This document shows, piece after piece, positions 45,817 through 55,010 of a stretch of DNA of 64,000 bases (the first letter of the stretch is position 1; each line of letters begins with the position of its first letter). Where the stretch lies: the NCBI RefSeq assembly GCF_041199995.1, contig NZ_CP165646.1:1240001-1304000 (forward strand). Direction: 5' to 3'. Below the pieces are notes generated by a model, which saw only the letters and a program-made list of their open reading frames with translations, ran no database searches and had not been told where the DNA came from. Source of the DNA: Leptotrichia sp. HSP-342. GTDB taxonomy: Bacteria; Fusobacteriota; Fusobacteriia; Fusobacteriales; Leptotrichiaceae. The position numbers were made by a program, and so were the translations under genes.

Positions 45817-45843
45817 TTAGCACTCTTTAAATTTAAGTGCTAA
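45817..45843. promoter_or_regulatory. CIRCE element (HrcA operator) upstream of groES
   Basis: TTAGCACTC, a nine-base spacer TTTAAATTT and AAGTGCTAA match the CIRCE consensus TTAGCACTC-N9-GAGTGCTAA with one mismatch in the right half. It lies directly downstream of the -10, covering the likely transcription start, so HrcA would repress groESL. hrcA itself is not in the window. Confidence 0.93.
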
Positions 45844-45847
45844 CAAT

Positions 45848-45876
45848 ATAATAATACATTTTTAAAAATTTTGCAA
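45848..45876 (-). promoter_or_regulatory. Promoter of groES-groEL
   Basis: On the minus strand: TTGCAA (45871-45876), 17-base spacer, TATTAT (45848-45853). The CIRCE operator begins four bases after the -10. The -35 lies about 20 bases from the inserted IS30 element. Confidence 0.75.
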
Positions 45877-45902
45877 GCATTTTTTTAAATTTTTTTGATC
45901 TC

Positions 45903-46979
45903 ATAAATTGCAATATTAATTGCGACATTTTACCTAACTTTTTTTAAAACTAATTTCGTGTAAAAATTTTTCAAATGGCGTTGCATAGTTTAAACATTTT
46001 CTTGGTCTCGAATTTATCAGCATTAAAGTTCTTATCAAGTCTTCTGTATCTATTTTTGATATGTCGGTCTTCTTTGGATAAAATTCTCTTAGAAGACCGT
46101 TGCTGTTTTCATTGCAGCCTCTCTGCCATGAGCAGTAAGAATCTGCAAAATAGAATTCTATTCCCATCTTCTCCACCTCTTCCCAGCACGAAAATTCCTT
46201 GCCCCTGTCTGATGTGAAAGTCTTGAATGCTCCTTTTGGAATACCGGCTGTCAGCCGTTTTATTGCTTCCAGCATTGAACTTTTACTTCTATTTTTCATC
46301 TTTATTGCCACATAAAATCTTGTCTTCAATTCTACAAATGTCGCAAAGCAGGCTTTGTTTTCTCCTCTTGCTGAAACTACCGAGTCCAGCTCCCAATGCC
46401 CAAAAACTTCTTTTTTCCTGACTTCTTGCGGTCTGTCGCCAATTGACTTCCCAATATTGAATTTTCCTCTTGTCTCCTTAGTTTTCGCTCTCCTCCCCTT
46501 TCTTCTCAAGACATTCAGCGAAACATCTAAAAAATTACTGTACAGCCAGTTATAGATAGTTTTAAATGACAGTCTCCCCTTTAGTTCCCTGCCAGCAATT
46601 TGTTCAGGGGACCAGGTTTTGTAGAGCCTGTCCTCTATCAGGTTTTTCAATTCAGCAGTAATTTTTGAGCTTCTTCCTTTATTAGCAGCTTTTGTACTGG
46701 CATCTGCCTGAGCATTTTCAGAAGAGTATTCGCCATTAATTCTTTTTATTTCACGATAAATGGTAGTCCTGTGCCTGTTAAGGATTTTAGCAATTTTAGC
46801 AATTTTGTAATTTTCTTTTAGCAGAACCTCTAGTTTATTTCTTTCATTTATGGTAAAATATTTATGGCTCATGATATATTTCCTTTCGTTAATGTTTTTG
46901 TCGTTACTAACATTTTAACACGAAATTATCATGAGTTTTTATATTTTTTTAGTTTGTCGCAATATATTTTACAATCTAT
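45903..46979 (-). mobile_element. IS30-family insertion sequence, intact
   Basis: The inner ends are inverted repeats: ATAAATTGCAATATTAAT at 45903 and, read from the other end, ATAGATTGTAAAATATAT, both followed by TGCGAC; 19 of 24 positions match. GATCTC stands directly outside both ends (45897-45902 and 46980-46985), consistent with a target duplication, though longer than the 2-3 bp usual for IS30. It contains an uninterrupted transposase and sits between the groES promoter and the terminator of the 47023 gene. Confidence 0.85.
45934..46872 (-). CDS. IS30-family transposase
   Basis: The 312-aa protein has an N-terminal HTH (LNRHRTTIYREIKRINGEYS) and SPEQIAGRELKGRLSFKTIY, followed by the DDE catalytic core: HWELDSVVSARG (first Asp), FTSDRGKEFSCW (second Asp) and NENSNGLLREFYPKKTDISK (Glu). 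C-terminal RPRKCLNYATPFEKF is the IS30 ending. The frame is intact with a good ribosome site, so the element may still move. It reads toward groES. Confidence 0.93.
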   Translation of the reverse strand: MSHKYFTINERNKLEVLLKENYKIAKIAKILNRHRTTIYREIKRINGEYSSENAQADASTKAANKGRSSKITAELKNLIEDRLYKTWSPEQIAGRELKGRLSFKTIYNWLYSNFLDVSLNVLRRKGRRAKTKETRGKFNIGKSIGDRPQEVRKKEVFGHWELDSVVSARGENKACFATFVELKTRFYVAIKMKNRSKSSMLEAIKRLTAGIPKGAFKTFTSDRGKEFSCWEEVEKMGIEFYFADSYCSWQRGCNENSNGLLREFYPKKTDISKIDTEDLIRTLMLINSRPRKCLNYATPFEKFLHEISFKKS

Positions 46980-46990
46980 GATCTCTAAAA

Positions 46991-47014
46991 AAATGACTCA
47001 TTTCTGAGTCATTT
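46991..47014 (-). terminator. Terminator of the gene at 47023
   Basis: AAATGACTCA and TGAGTCATTT form a perfect 10-bp stem with a TTTC loop. On the minus transcript it runs into a row of U's and then the IS30 boundary. It lies eight bases after the stop at 47023. Confidence 0.85.
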
Positions 47015-47022
47015 AAATATTC

Positions 47023-47664
47023 CTATTTTTTACCTCTATCTTTATAGTAGCTATCTCTTATTTCTTTTAGAACTCTATCTGCCTTATCATTTTTTTCTTT
47101 CGGAGTATGTTTTGCTACTTCAATATTTCCTCTACCGTTATTTATAATTATAATTTTATCTGGAGTTTTTGGAGCTTTTGCAAAAGTTGCACCTTTACTT
47201 CCACTAAAATAGCTTGCTCTTGCTTCTTTCAGGGCTTTCTTAGCTCTTTTTATCTCTTCTTTTGTTAATTCACGCCGTACAATTGGAGCTTGTACAGGCT
47301 CATAAACAGGGGCTGAATTTGCTATACTTACTCTTTCTCTTTTTTCTTTAACTACATTTGGTTTAGTTTCTGTAATTTGTGGTTTTTTTTCTGGTTTTTT
47401 CTCAATTACGTATTTTTCTATTTCAGATTTATTTTGTACAATCTTTTTTTCGGTTAAAGCTTTTTCTTCGGCTAATTTACGTTGTCTTTCAGCCTCTTCT
47501 CTTGCTTTTTCAACTTCAATCTGATCTTTTTGGTTTTTGTAATAATCATCTCTCACTTTTTTTATTATCGTTCCTGTCCCAATAGCAAGGAGTGGAATTC
47601 CTACCGCAAGAATTGAGCTTACAGCTATTAATTTTTTCCTTTTTTTCATAAATTTTCCTCCCAA
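47023..47664 (-). CDS. Membrane-anchored charged protein with a repeated R-D-x-Y-Y motif
   Basis: No family recognised. A Lys-rich start precedes one hydrophobic helix (LIAVSSILAVGIPLLAIGTG). A long Glu/Lys coiled coil (EKAREEAERQRKLAEEKALT) and a Pro/Lys linker (EKKPEKKPQITETKP) follow. A motif occurs three times: KKVRDDYYKN (about residue 36), KEARASYFSG (about 147) and KEIRDSYYKD (about 202). The anchored helix-linker build suggests an envelope-spanning or surface protein. It has its own terminator and stands alone. Confidence 0.65.
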   Translation of the reverse strand: MGGKFMKKRKKLIAVSSILAVGIPLLAIGTGTIIKKVRDDYYKNQKDQIEVEKAREEAERQRKLAEEKALTEKKIVQNKSEIEKYVIEKKPEKKPQITETKPNVVKEKRERVSIANSAPVYEPVQAPIVRRELTKEEIKRAKKALKEARASYFSGSKGATFAKAPKTPDKIIIINNGRGNIEVAKHTPKEKNDKADRVLKEIRDSYYKDRGKK

Positions 47665-47887
47665 TTAACTTTTGAGCAAAGTAAATCAAATGTTTTTCAG
47701 ATTTACTTTAAGAATTTATTTATTTTGTATTCTGTTATTAAATTTCATTTAATTACTTTTGTTACAATTCTACCATAATTTTTTAAATTTTTCAATTTGT
47801 TTTTGCTTATATCACGACAAACGCATGAAAAAAATCTAAAAAAAGGTATAATATTACTGAGATATTTTATGAAAGAAGCTGATAAAA

Positions 47888-47930
47888 ATGTCGGAAAATA
47901 ACCAAAATCTAAAAGAATTGTTAATATCTA
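47888..47930 (+). pseudogene. Truncated 5' end of an unknown plus-strand gene
   Basis: A TATAAT hexamer at 47847-47852, an AAAGAAGC site and ATG 47888 start a frame reading MSENNQNLKELLISN. It then runs into IS3-type sequence and loses meaning. The IS3 remnant seems to have cut off a gene that faced the opposite way to its neighbours. Identity unknown. Confidence 0.35.
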
Positions 47931-48282
47931 ATTCCTGTCGCTCCAACTCTTTTTCTAATTTTTTATTTTTATCCATTTCTTGTTGCAGTGCCTTTTTAAA
48001 GCTATGATTTCATTTAAAGCTTCATTAGTATTGTATTTTTTATTTATGATTCCTTTAAATTTTTTTCCTATTTTCTGATTGTTACTTTTACTAACCCATA
48101 TTCATTTTCTAATAGACCTGTCCTTCCTTCTTCCAGCAATTCTGAAATTGACATTTTAAATTCATCTGTGTACCTCTTACTTTTCTTGCCATAATCAAGT
48201 TTCCCTCTTCAACTATATTTTAACAAATAGAAAACTAGTTTTCAAATTATTTGTCCAAAATTTTGGGTACACTCCAAAGATG
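47930..48282 (-). pseudogene. IS3-family OrfA remnant
   Basis: Read on the minus strand from near 48192, with one missing A, the sequence gives M-A-R-K-S-KRYTDEFKMSISELLEEGRT, GLLENEYGLVKVTIRK and, after a stop, helical residues ending KLEKELERQ. That is the HTH-leucine zipper OrfA of IS3-type elements ('RYT.EFK..I.EL...G'). TGTCCAA and TTGGACA at 48243-48282 mark one IS end. No OrfB remains. Confidence 0.75.
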
Positions 48283-48310
48283 TTGGACACGCTGAATAAA
48301 TTAGAAAAAA

Positions 48311-48339
48311 ATAAAACACCCTAATTTAGAGTGTTTTAT
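48311..48339 (-). terminator. Terminator of ilvC
   Basis: ATAAAACAC and GTGTTTTAT pair, extended inside by CTAA and TTAG. On the minus transcript, TTTTTTTCT follows. It lies about 78 bases after the ilvC stop. Confidence 0.85.
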
Positions 48340-48342
48340 GAT

Positions 48343-49596
<1,254 letters not shown>

Positions 49597-49700
49597 CGTA
49601 GGATTGATCATTGCCGCAAATCCCTATCTTAACAGTAAAGGTTTATCCTAATAATTAAAATTGTCGCAAGAATTGCTAGCCTACTACGACATTTTTCTAC
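49597..49700. repeat. Intergenic repeat R1, copy A
   Basis: About 100 bases (AGGATTGATCATTGCCGCAA and onward) match copy B at 50632-50745, which starts AGGATTGCTCATTGCCGCAA. Inside is the hairpin GGATT...GCAAATCC. The two copies bracket the FxLYD lipoprotein gene. They are not coding, and their type is unknown; they may be IS or regulatory-RNA debris. Confidence 0.6.
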
Positions 49701-49767
49701 ACTAACAAAAAATTCACTATGTTCAAACAGTTTTTCCAGCACAGAAAAATACTCTGACGTATTAGTT

Positions 49768-49875
49768 TATACTAGACTTTGTTTAAAAAATAAAAATTAT
49801 ATCTTAAAATATTAGATCTTATCTTTTATTAGAAGAGATTGTAATAAATTCATTATTTAAACAGGGTTTAGTATA
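49768..49875. repeat. MITE-like element, 108 bp
   Basis: Terminal inverted repeats TATACTAGACTTTGTTTAAA (49768-49787) and TTTAAACAGGGTTTAGTATA (49856-49875) differ at about three positions. Ends carry TA, the IS630 target. Its right end resembles those of the repeats at 17371-17476 and 3259-3386. It ends 18 bases before the stop of the lipoprotein gene at 49893. Confidence 0.7.
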
Positions 49876-49892
49876 GGATGTTATTATCAAAT

Positions 49893-50348
49893 TTATTGTG
49901 CATTTACATAAGCATCCTTCACTTTACACGCTTTTACATCTCCCGAATTTAGAACAGCTCTAAACTCCCATTTTTTATTTTTATCAATGGAGTCCGTGCT
50001 GTCTACAACATCTCCAACTTTTGTTCCTTTTTTATCAAAGCAAGGGATTTCAATAGTAACATTTTCCTTTCTGCTCCCACTATTTGTTAAAACTCCTGTT
50101 ACAATTGTTGTATTCCCATCATTTTCAACTTTTGCCTTAGAAAATTTATACTTAACACCTTTCGCATTAATTTCTCCATCATTTCCGCCGATTATTCCAC
50201 CAATAATATTCCCAGTTGTCTTAATTACTGCTCCTGTAACAGTTCCCGCTGCCTTAATTGTCCCTCCAGCAATACTTCCTGCCACTCCAACAACTCCACA
50301 AGATGAAAGAACTAAAGCCATTCCCATTATCATTATTATTTTTTTCAT
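49893..50348 (-). CDS. FxLYD-domain lipoprotein
   Basis: A signal sequence with lipobox VLSSC (Cys17) marks an envelope lipoprotein. A Gly/Ala/Thr-rich segment (GVAGSIAGGTIKAAGTVTGA) looks like a flexible or membrane-associated helix. The C-terminal VTGVLTNSGSRKENVTIEIP, CFDKKGTKVGDVVDSTDSID and EFRAVL resemble an FxLYD domain, a small immunoglobulin-like fold common in lipoproteins. Function unknown. It is bracketed by two copies of repeat R1. Confidence 0.75.
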   Translation of the reverse strand: MKKIIMIMGMALVLSSCGVVGVAGSIAGGTIKAAGTVTGAVIKTTGNIIGGIIGGNDGEINAKGVKYKFSKAKVENDGNTTIVTGVLTNSGSRKENVTIEIPCFDKKGTKVGDVVDSTDSIDKNKKWEFRAVLNSGDVKACKVKDAYVNAQ

Positions 50349-50631
50349 AATTCACTAAATCCTTTCAATATTTTTTATGCCTATAATACAGTAAAATCAC
50401 TTTAAAACTGAATTTAAAAATATTTTATTGCAATACCAGTATATTTCAAATATTCTAACATTAAAATTATATATTTCTATTTTTTATAAATATTTTTTAC
50501 TTTAAAACTTATACTATTCCACATTTAAAATTAAACCTTCCTATCTTTAACATAGTTTTTATTTTCTAATAAAATTTAGTATTAAATTATTTTGTTTAAT
50601 GACAATTTTACTATTTTTATTACACTTTTTT
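50349..50631. other. Spacer between the lipoprotein and AlkD genes with a degenerate MITE-like copy
   Basis: It contains a weak member of the MITE-like family at about 50387-50516: left TACAGTAAAATCACTTTAAA and right TTTAAAACTTATACTAT. Otherwise AT-rich, without coding capacity. Confidence 0.4.
50387..50516. repeat. Degenerate MITE-like copy, about 130 bp
   Basis: Left end TACAGTAAAATCACTTTAAA is close to TATAGTAAAACCACTTTAAA at 17371. The right end is poorly matched, so the borders are approximate. Confidence 0.4.
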
Positions 50632-50745
50632 TTCAGGATTGCTCATTGCCGCAAATCCTTATCTTGCAATAAAGATTTATCCTGAGAATCAAAATGTATG
50701 GCAAGATTGCTACGCAATACCTATGGCTAGTACGACTTTTATTAT
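50632..50745. repeat. Intergenic repeat R1, copy B
   Basis: Matches 49597-49700 over about 100 bases (AGGATTGCTCATTGCCGCAA, then TTATCTT and ATTTATCCT) with gaps. It contains the same GGATTGC...GCAAATCC hairpin. A partial MITE-like right end (CTTAAACAGAGTTTAATATT) follows at 50814-50833 and overlaps the stop of the next gene. Confidence 0.6.
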
Positions 50746-50831
50746 AACTAAAAAACTATATTTTAATTATTTGGAAATATACTTTGTTAAAAAAGTCTAT
50801 AATAACTTTGTTACTTAAACAGAGTTTAATA

Positions 50832-51488
50832 TTAGAAATATTTACTAGCTTCTTTAATGCTTAATTTTGCCATTTTTTCTTTATTTTTCTCAATAAAATT
50901 TTTTACCCACTTAGGATTAGTCTTGCTATAATCTCTCAATGCCCAGCCTATCGCCTTATTGATAAAAAATTTCGTCTGTCCCAGATTATTCTTTAAAATC
51001 TTTTCCAGTAATTCAGTATTTGTTTTTTCTTTTCTCAAAAGCTGATGATCAATGGCAATTCTTCTAAGCCAAGTATTTTCATCAAGACTCCATTCTATCA
51101 ATATTTTATTCACATTTGAATCTTTTAATGCCAAAGCTCCTATTGTCATATCTAAATTGTCTATCGTATCCCACCACGATTTTTTCAAGATTAACTGTTT
51201 AAGCTTTGGAATATCGTCTATTGTCAACTTATCTTTCATATTCTTTAGGTAATCTGCTCCAACATACTGAAATTCCCTGTACTTATTTTCCCAGCATTTA
51301 TTTACAAATTCCCAGTCGATTTTTTCTTCATTCTTGTATTCCTTGAAAAAATTTTTAAATATTTTGCGTCTTTCAGGCGTCTTGATTCCAATATATTCAA
51401 ATTTATTAAGCATATATTTTGACATTTTTTGAGCCTGTTCTTTATTTTTATGCTGAATCATTTCTTTATAAAGTTTATTAAAATCCAT
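50832..51488 (-). CDS. DNA alkylation repair protein (AlkD-like HEAT-repeat glycosylase)
   Basis: AlkD-family proteins excise alkylated bases using a HEAT-repeat scaffold. The 218-aa protein has KFEYIGIKTPERRKIFKNFF, WENKYREFQYVGADYL, ILKKSWWDTIDNLDMTIGAL, the conserved WLRRIAIDHQLLRKEKTNTE, and FINKAIGWALRDYSKTNPKW, all core AlkD blocks including Trp/Asp active-site positions. Its stop codon lies inside the right end of a partial MITE-like repeat. Confidence 0.93.
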   Translation of the reverse strand: MDFNKLYKEMIQHKNKEQAQKMSKYMLNKFEYIGIKTPERRKIFKNFFKEYKNEEKIDWEFVNKCWENKYREFQYVGADYLKNMKDKLTIDDIPKLKQLILKKSWWDTIDNLDMTIGALALKDSNVNKILIEWSLDENTWLRRIAIDHQLLRKEKTNTELLEKILKNNLGQTKFFINKAIGWALRDYSKTNPKWVKNFIEKNKEKMAKLSIKEASKYF

Positions 51489-51530
51489 AAGTTTCCTCTT
51501 TTTTCATTTTATTAAAAACATTAATTTCTA

Positions 51531-52110
51531 TTAATTACAAAATTCTAATTTATCCGTTTTCTCTACAAATTGTGAAAATTCATTTTGGAGCGAAAGCGGA
51601 GGAACTATAAAATCTTTTTTCCCTAACTCTTTTGCTGTGATTGCCATTTTTATTCCGCTACCTTGAGACATATACAATATTTTTTTCATATGTTTCTCTA
51701 ACATTTTTTCAAAGAATATAACATTATAAACTTCATTATTTAACCTAATTTTCATTATAGAAGGATGCATTATTCCAAATTTAGCATTGTGTGGAATTCT
51801 ATAAATTTCTCCAACTGTTCCCCTACAACTCACTATTGTATCTCCTGGATATACGTAAATCTTTTTAATTCTTCATATTTTTTCTTATCTACATACCGAT
51901 TTAATGTATCTATTGTTTTTCTTATTGCATGCTTCTGTTCACATACAATACAAAATCCTTCTTCCTTAGAAACAAAACATTCATTTTTTAAGCTACTTCC
52001 AAATGGACCAATAAACATTTCTTTAACATTTTTATTTAATTTTTTCTTCTTAAATTTACTTTCATCTCCAAACATCTCTATAAATCGGGATTTAAATTTT
52101 AACCCTTACG
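51531..52110 (-). pseudogene. Type I restriction specificity subunit (HsdS) remnant
   Basis: Sequence before 52075 reads FKSRFIEMFGDESKFKKKKL (the conserved linker before the second DNA-recognition domain), then MFIGPFGSSLKNECF. After a frameshift near 51845, it continues YPGDTIVSCRGTVGEIYRIP, FGIMHPSIMKIRLNN, SQGSGIKMAITAKELGKKDF, VPPLSLQNEFSQFVEKTDKL and stops at once. It is the second half of HsdS, truncated at both ends and frameshifted. hsdM and hsdR are not nearby. Confidence 0.85.
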
Positions 52111-52152
52111 GAAAATAAAACAGGCTATTCTCCTAAAGTATGTTCTATAATA

Positions 52153-52917
52153 TTATAGTTTAATGCAAAGTGTAGCTATATAGTCATTTCCATAACGTGA
52201 TAATCTATGTCTCTTGTCACACGATTCATAAAAATCTATCATAGCGAGACCATTTTTGAGTTGCCCTCTAATCTGAGTTTCTAAGGTATGGCTAAATTCA
52301 TATCCATATTCTGGATTTATGGTTATCTTGCCTTCCTCTTCAAGCTCTTTTGAATTAAAAGGTATTGAAAACTTTAAAAGTAATTCCTCATTGGGTTTGT
52401 CCCATACAATGTCAGCATCATACATGTATATCCAAGGATTCATAAATCCGACCATTAACAATCCACCCTTTTTCAATACTCGAGAGGCTTCTTTATATAT
52501 GTTTTCTAAATCTTCTACATATACATTTGAAACTGGATTGAAAATAATATCAAAAGTTTCATTTTCAAATGGAAATGGCTTTGTCATATCGCCTTGAACT
52601 ATGTTGATTTTTAAGCCTTCCCTTTTAGCAACCATATCATCTCTTTGTAATTGTGATTTAGAAAAATCCATTATGGTTACATCATAACCTTTTATAGCAA
52701 AAACTGGTCCCTGCTGTCCACCACCACAAGCTAAACCTAATATCTTTTTTCCGTTTGCTTTTTCAAACCATTCTTTTGGAACTTTTTTCCCAACAGTTAA
52801 TGCAACAGAAATTGAATTATTTCTAACTTCTTCTAATTCTTCATGTGTCAATGGCTCAGTATAGTCATTTTTTACATTATTCCATCTATCTTCATTTAAT
52901 TTTATATAATTATTCAT
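52153..52917 (-). CDS. Class I SAM-dependent methyltransferase
   Basis: The 254-aa protein has motif I ILGLACGGGQQGPVFAIKGY (SAM-binding), DVTIMDFSKSQLQRDDMVAK, VQGDMTKPFPFENETFDIIF and GGLLMVGFMNPWIYMYD, typical of Methyltransf_11/25 enzymes. The cysteine-containing glycine loop LACGGGQQG is the same as in YrrT/ubiE-like small-molecule methyltransferases. Substrate cannot be assigned. It is next to the HsdS remnant, but its fold is not that of an HsdM subunit. Confidence 0.9.
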   Translation of the reverse strand: MNNYIKLNEDRWNNVKNDYTEPLTHEELEEVRNNSISVALTVGKKVPKEWFEKANGKKILGLACGGGQQGPVFAIKGYDVTIMDFSKSQLQRDDMVAKREGLKINIVQGDMTKPFPFENETFDIIFNPVSNVYVEDLENIYKEASRVLKKGGLLMVGFMNPWIYMYDADIVWDKPNEELLLKFSIPFNSKELEEEGKITINPEYGYEFSHTLETQIRGQLKNGLAMIDFYESCDKRHRLSRYGNDYIATLCIKL

Positions 52918-53098
52918 CTTATAATCTCCTCGTAATTTTATACTATTTCGATTTAAGTTGAATGTGTTGCCATTACACTTTTCTCACCTCTACAAATTTC
53001 TAATTTCTTGAACAATTTTAATCTTGCTTAATTTTTTTAATTTTTATTTTATTTGAAACTTTAATTTGTTATGTTTCAAATACAGCACTTTTATAAAT

Positions 53099-54154
53099 TT
53101 ACAATCCCTTTTCATGTATCAATTTATGTTCTTTGCTATTTATATAATCTTTATGTTTATGATTATGCTTTTTCTCTGATATAAAATGACTATGCTCATG
53201 TTTATGCGTGATAATATGAGTATGTGTTTTTCCATCATGCTTATGAACAATTATGTGAGAATGACTATGACTGTGACGTTTAACCATTGTATCATATACA
53301 ACAATTACGCTGCCGATTATCATAAAAACAAGACCAATGAAATATACCAAAGTAAGTTTTTCTCCATTTACTATAAATGCTAAAAAAGTTCCTACAAATG
53401 GAGCTACAGCATAATATGCACTAGTTTTTGCAGCACCTAAATCTCTTTGTGCTCTGATATACATAAAAATACTGAGTCCATATGCCACAAATCCAAGTAG
53501 CAAAGCAGCTATTATATATTTCATTTCAGGAATTCTTTCTCCCAAAATAAGGGCGACTGTAAATGAGCCGCTGCCAGAGAAAAAGCCTTTTAGCAAAACA
53601 ATCTCATAAGTGCTTTTATCCGAGATTTTTCTAGTGCAGTTATTTTCAAGTCCCCAACAGCAAGTTGCCAGTATAACAAACAATGAGCCTAATGAAAACC
53701 GGAAACTTTCAGCCCCTTCAACTGAAAGAACTATGCTTGATACTGTAATAAAACCGATAGCAATCCATAACTTTGGTGTTACCTTCTCCTTAAATATCAA
53801 AAGAGCAATAATTGTTGTTGCTACAATTTCAAAGTTGCCAAGCAGTGAAGCATTTGAAGCTGAACCAATATTTATACCAATCATCAGAAATATAGGTGCC
53901 GCAATATCAAGGACAATCATTCCAATAGTATAAGGAAGATCTTCCTTATTCAACTTTTTATACTTTTCTTCGGCTTTTCTACGAAACAAGTACATAATAC
54001 CTACGCCCGTTCCAGCTCCCAAATATAAAAAAGATGCCATCAATGTGGGAGGAACTTTATTTAAAAGCACTTTAGAAAACGGTGTATTTATTGCATAAAA
54101 AATAGCTGCAAATAATGCTAAAATTACCGCCATAAATTTTCTGCTTTTATCCAT
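53099..54154 (-). CDS. EamA/DMT-family exporter with a histidine-rich C-terminal tail
   Basis: Ten hydrophobic segments form two EamA repeats (from ILALFAAIFYAINTPFSKVL to VYFIGLVFMIIGSVIVVYDT, about residues 12-295). The last 55 residues (about 297-351) are highly charged and rich in His: HSHSHSHIIVHKHDG, THTHIITHKHEHSHF, HNHKHKDY. Such tails occur on cation transporters (Zn, Ni or Co) and on few EamA proteins. Metal binding is an inference. It is followed by an ABC ATPase gene. Confidence 0.9.
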   Translation of the reverse strand: MDKSRKFMAVILALFAAIFYAINTPFSKVLLNKVPPTLMASFLYLGAGTGVGIMYLFRRKAEEKYKKLNKEDLPYTIGMIVLDIAAPIFLMIGINIGSASNASLLGNFEIVATTIIALLIFKEKVTPKLWIAIGFITVSSIVLSVEGAESFRFSLGSLFVILATCCWGLENNCTRKISDKSTYEIVLLKGFFSGSGSFTVALILGERIPEMKYIIAALLLGFVAYGLSIFMYIRAQRDLGAAKTSAYYAVAPFVGTFLAFIVNGEKLTLVYFIGLVFMIIGSVIVVYDTMVKRHSHSHSHIIVHKHDGKTHTHIITHKHEHSHFISEKKHNHKHKDYINSKEHKLIHEKGL

Positions 54155-54191
54155 GTTTAATAAATCATCTCCTTTTAGATAAATCCTAAAT

Positions 54192-54977
54192 TCATCTCAC
54201 AATCAGCCAAGGTCTTTCATTTTCCCATACAATCTTTACATCCAAACCAAACATCTGAGAAAGCAATTTATCAGTCAAAATATCCTTTTTAAGCCCTTTT
54301 GCCAAAATCTTTCCATCGTGAAGAAGTGCTACATGAGTTACTGACGGCATAATTTCTTCAATCTGATGAGTTACGTAAATAAACGGTATTGCATTATCAT
54401 TTTTGGAATTTTCCTCAAGCACTTTCAAAAAATACTCTCTCGAAGTTACATCAAGCCCTGAACAAGGCTCATCCAGTATAAGCAAATCAGGCTCATTCAT
54501 AAACGCTCTTGCAAGCAATGTCCGTCGTTGCTCTCCTTGTGACAAAGTTCCAAAACGATTATTTTTTATATACGAAATCCTAAAATCCTCAATAATCTTA
54601 TCCGCCTTTTCCCTGTCCTCATCTGTAACTTCATCATAAATCCCAATAGAACTAAACTTTCCAGAAATTACAATATCTTCCAGTTTTTCGCCATTTAATG
54701 TGCTTGAAAAATTATTTAATGTAGAACTTACAAATCCAACTCGATTCTTTATTTTTTTCCAAGAATAATTACCGAATTTATGCCTAAAAACTCTCACTTC
54801 TCCAGAAGTTGGAAAAATATAGGCTGGTATCATTCCAAGAAGAGTTGACTTTCCAGAACCATTAAGCCCCAAAAGTACCCAATTCTCACCTTTATTTATA
54901 CGCCAGTCAATTCCTTTCAATATTTCTCTGCCATTACGTTTAAAAGTTACATTTTCATAGTGTAATATTTCTTCCAT
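54192..54977 (-). CDS. ABC transporter ATP-binding protein (YlmA/ModF-like)
   Basis: The protein has Walker A LLGLNGSGKSTLLGMIPAYI, Q-loop VGFVSSTL, signature TLSQGEQRRTLLARAF and Walker B LLILDEPCSGLD, followed by the switch His (VTHQIEE). No permease gene is beside it. The closest type is the single-domain YlmA-like ATPase often linked to molybdate or unknown transport. I chose ATG 54977 (261 aa), with AGAAGGA upstream. Its substrate is unknown. Confidence 0.88.
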   Translation of the reverse strand: MEEILHYENVTFKRNGREILKGIDWRINKGENWVLLGLNGSGKSTLLGMIPAYIFPTSGEVRVFRHKFGNYSWKKIKNRVGFVSSTLNNFSSTLNGEKLEDIVISGKFSSIGIYDEVTDEDREKADKIIEDFRISYIKNNRFGTLSQGEQRRTLLARAFMNEPDLLILDEPCSGLDVTSREYFLKVLEENSKNDNAIPFIYVTHQIEEIMPSVTHVALLHDGKILAKGLKKDILTDKLLSQMFGLDVKIVWENERPWLIVR

Positions 54978-55010
54978 AAAAATATCCTTCTTTTCCAAAA
55001 TTTTTAGATC

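Noticed and set aside
51531..52917. A functional type I restriction-modification system (HsdS fragment plus methyltransferase)
   Set aside because: HsdS is truncated at both ends and frameshifted, and the methyltransferase is a small-molecule type without HsdM motifs; no hsdR.
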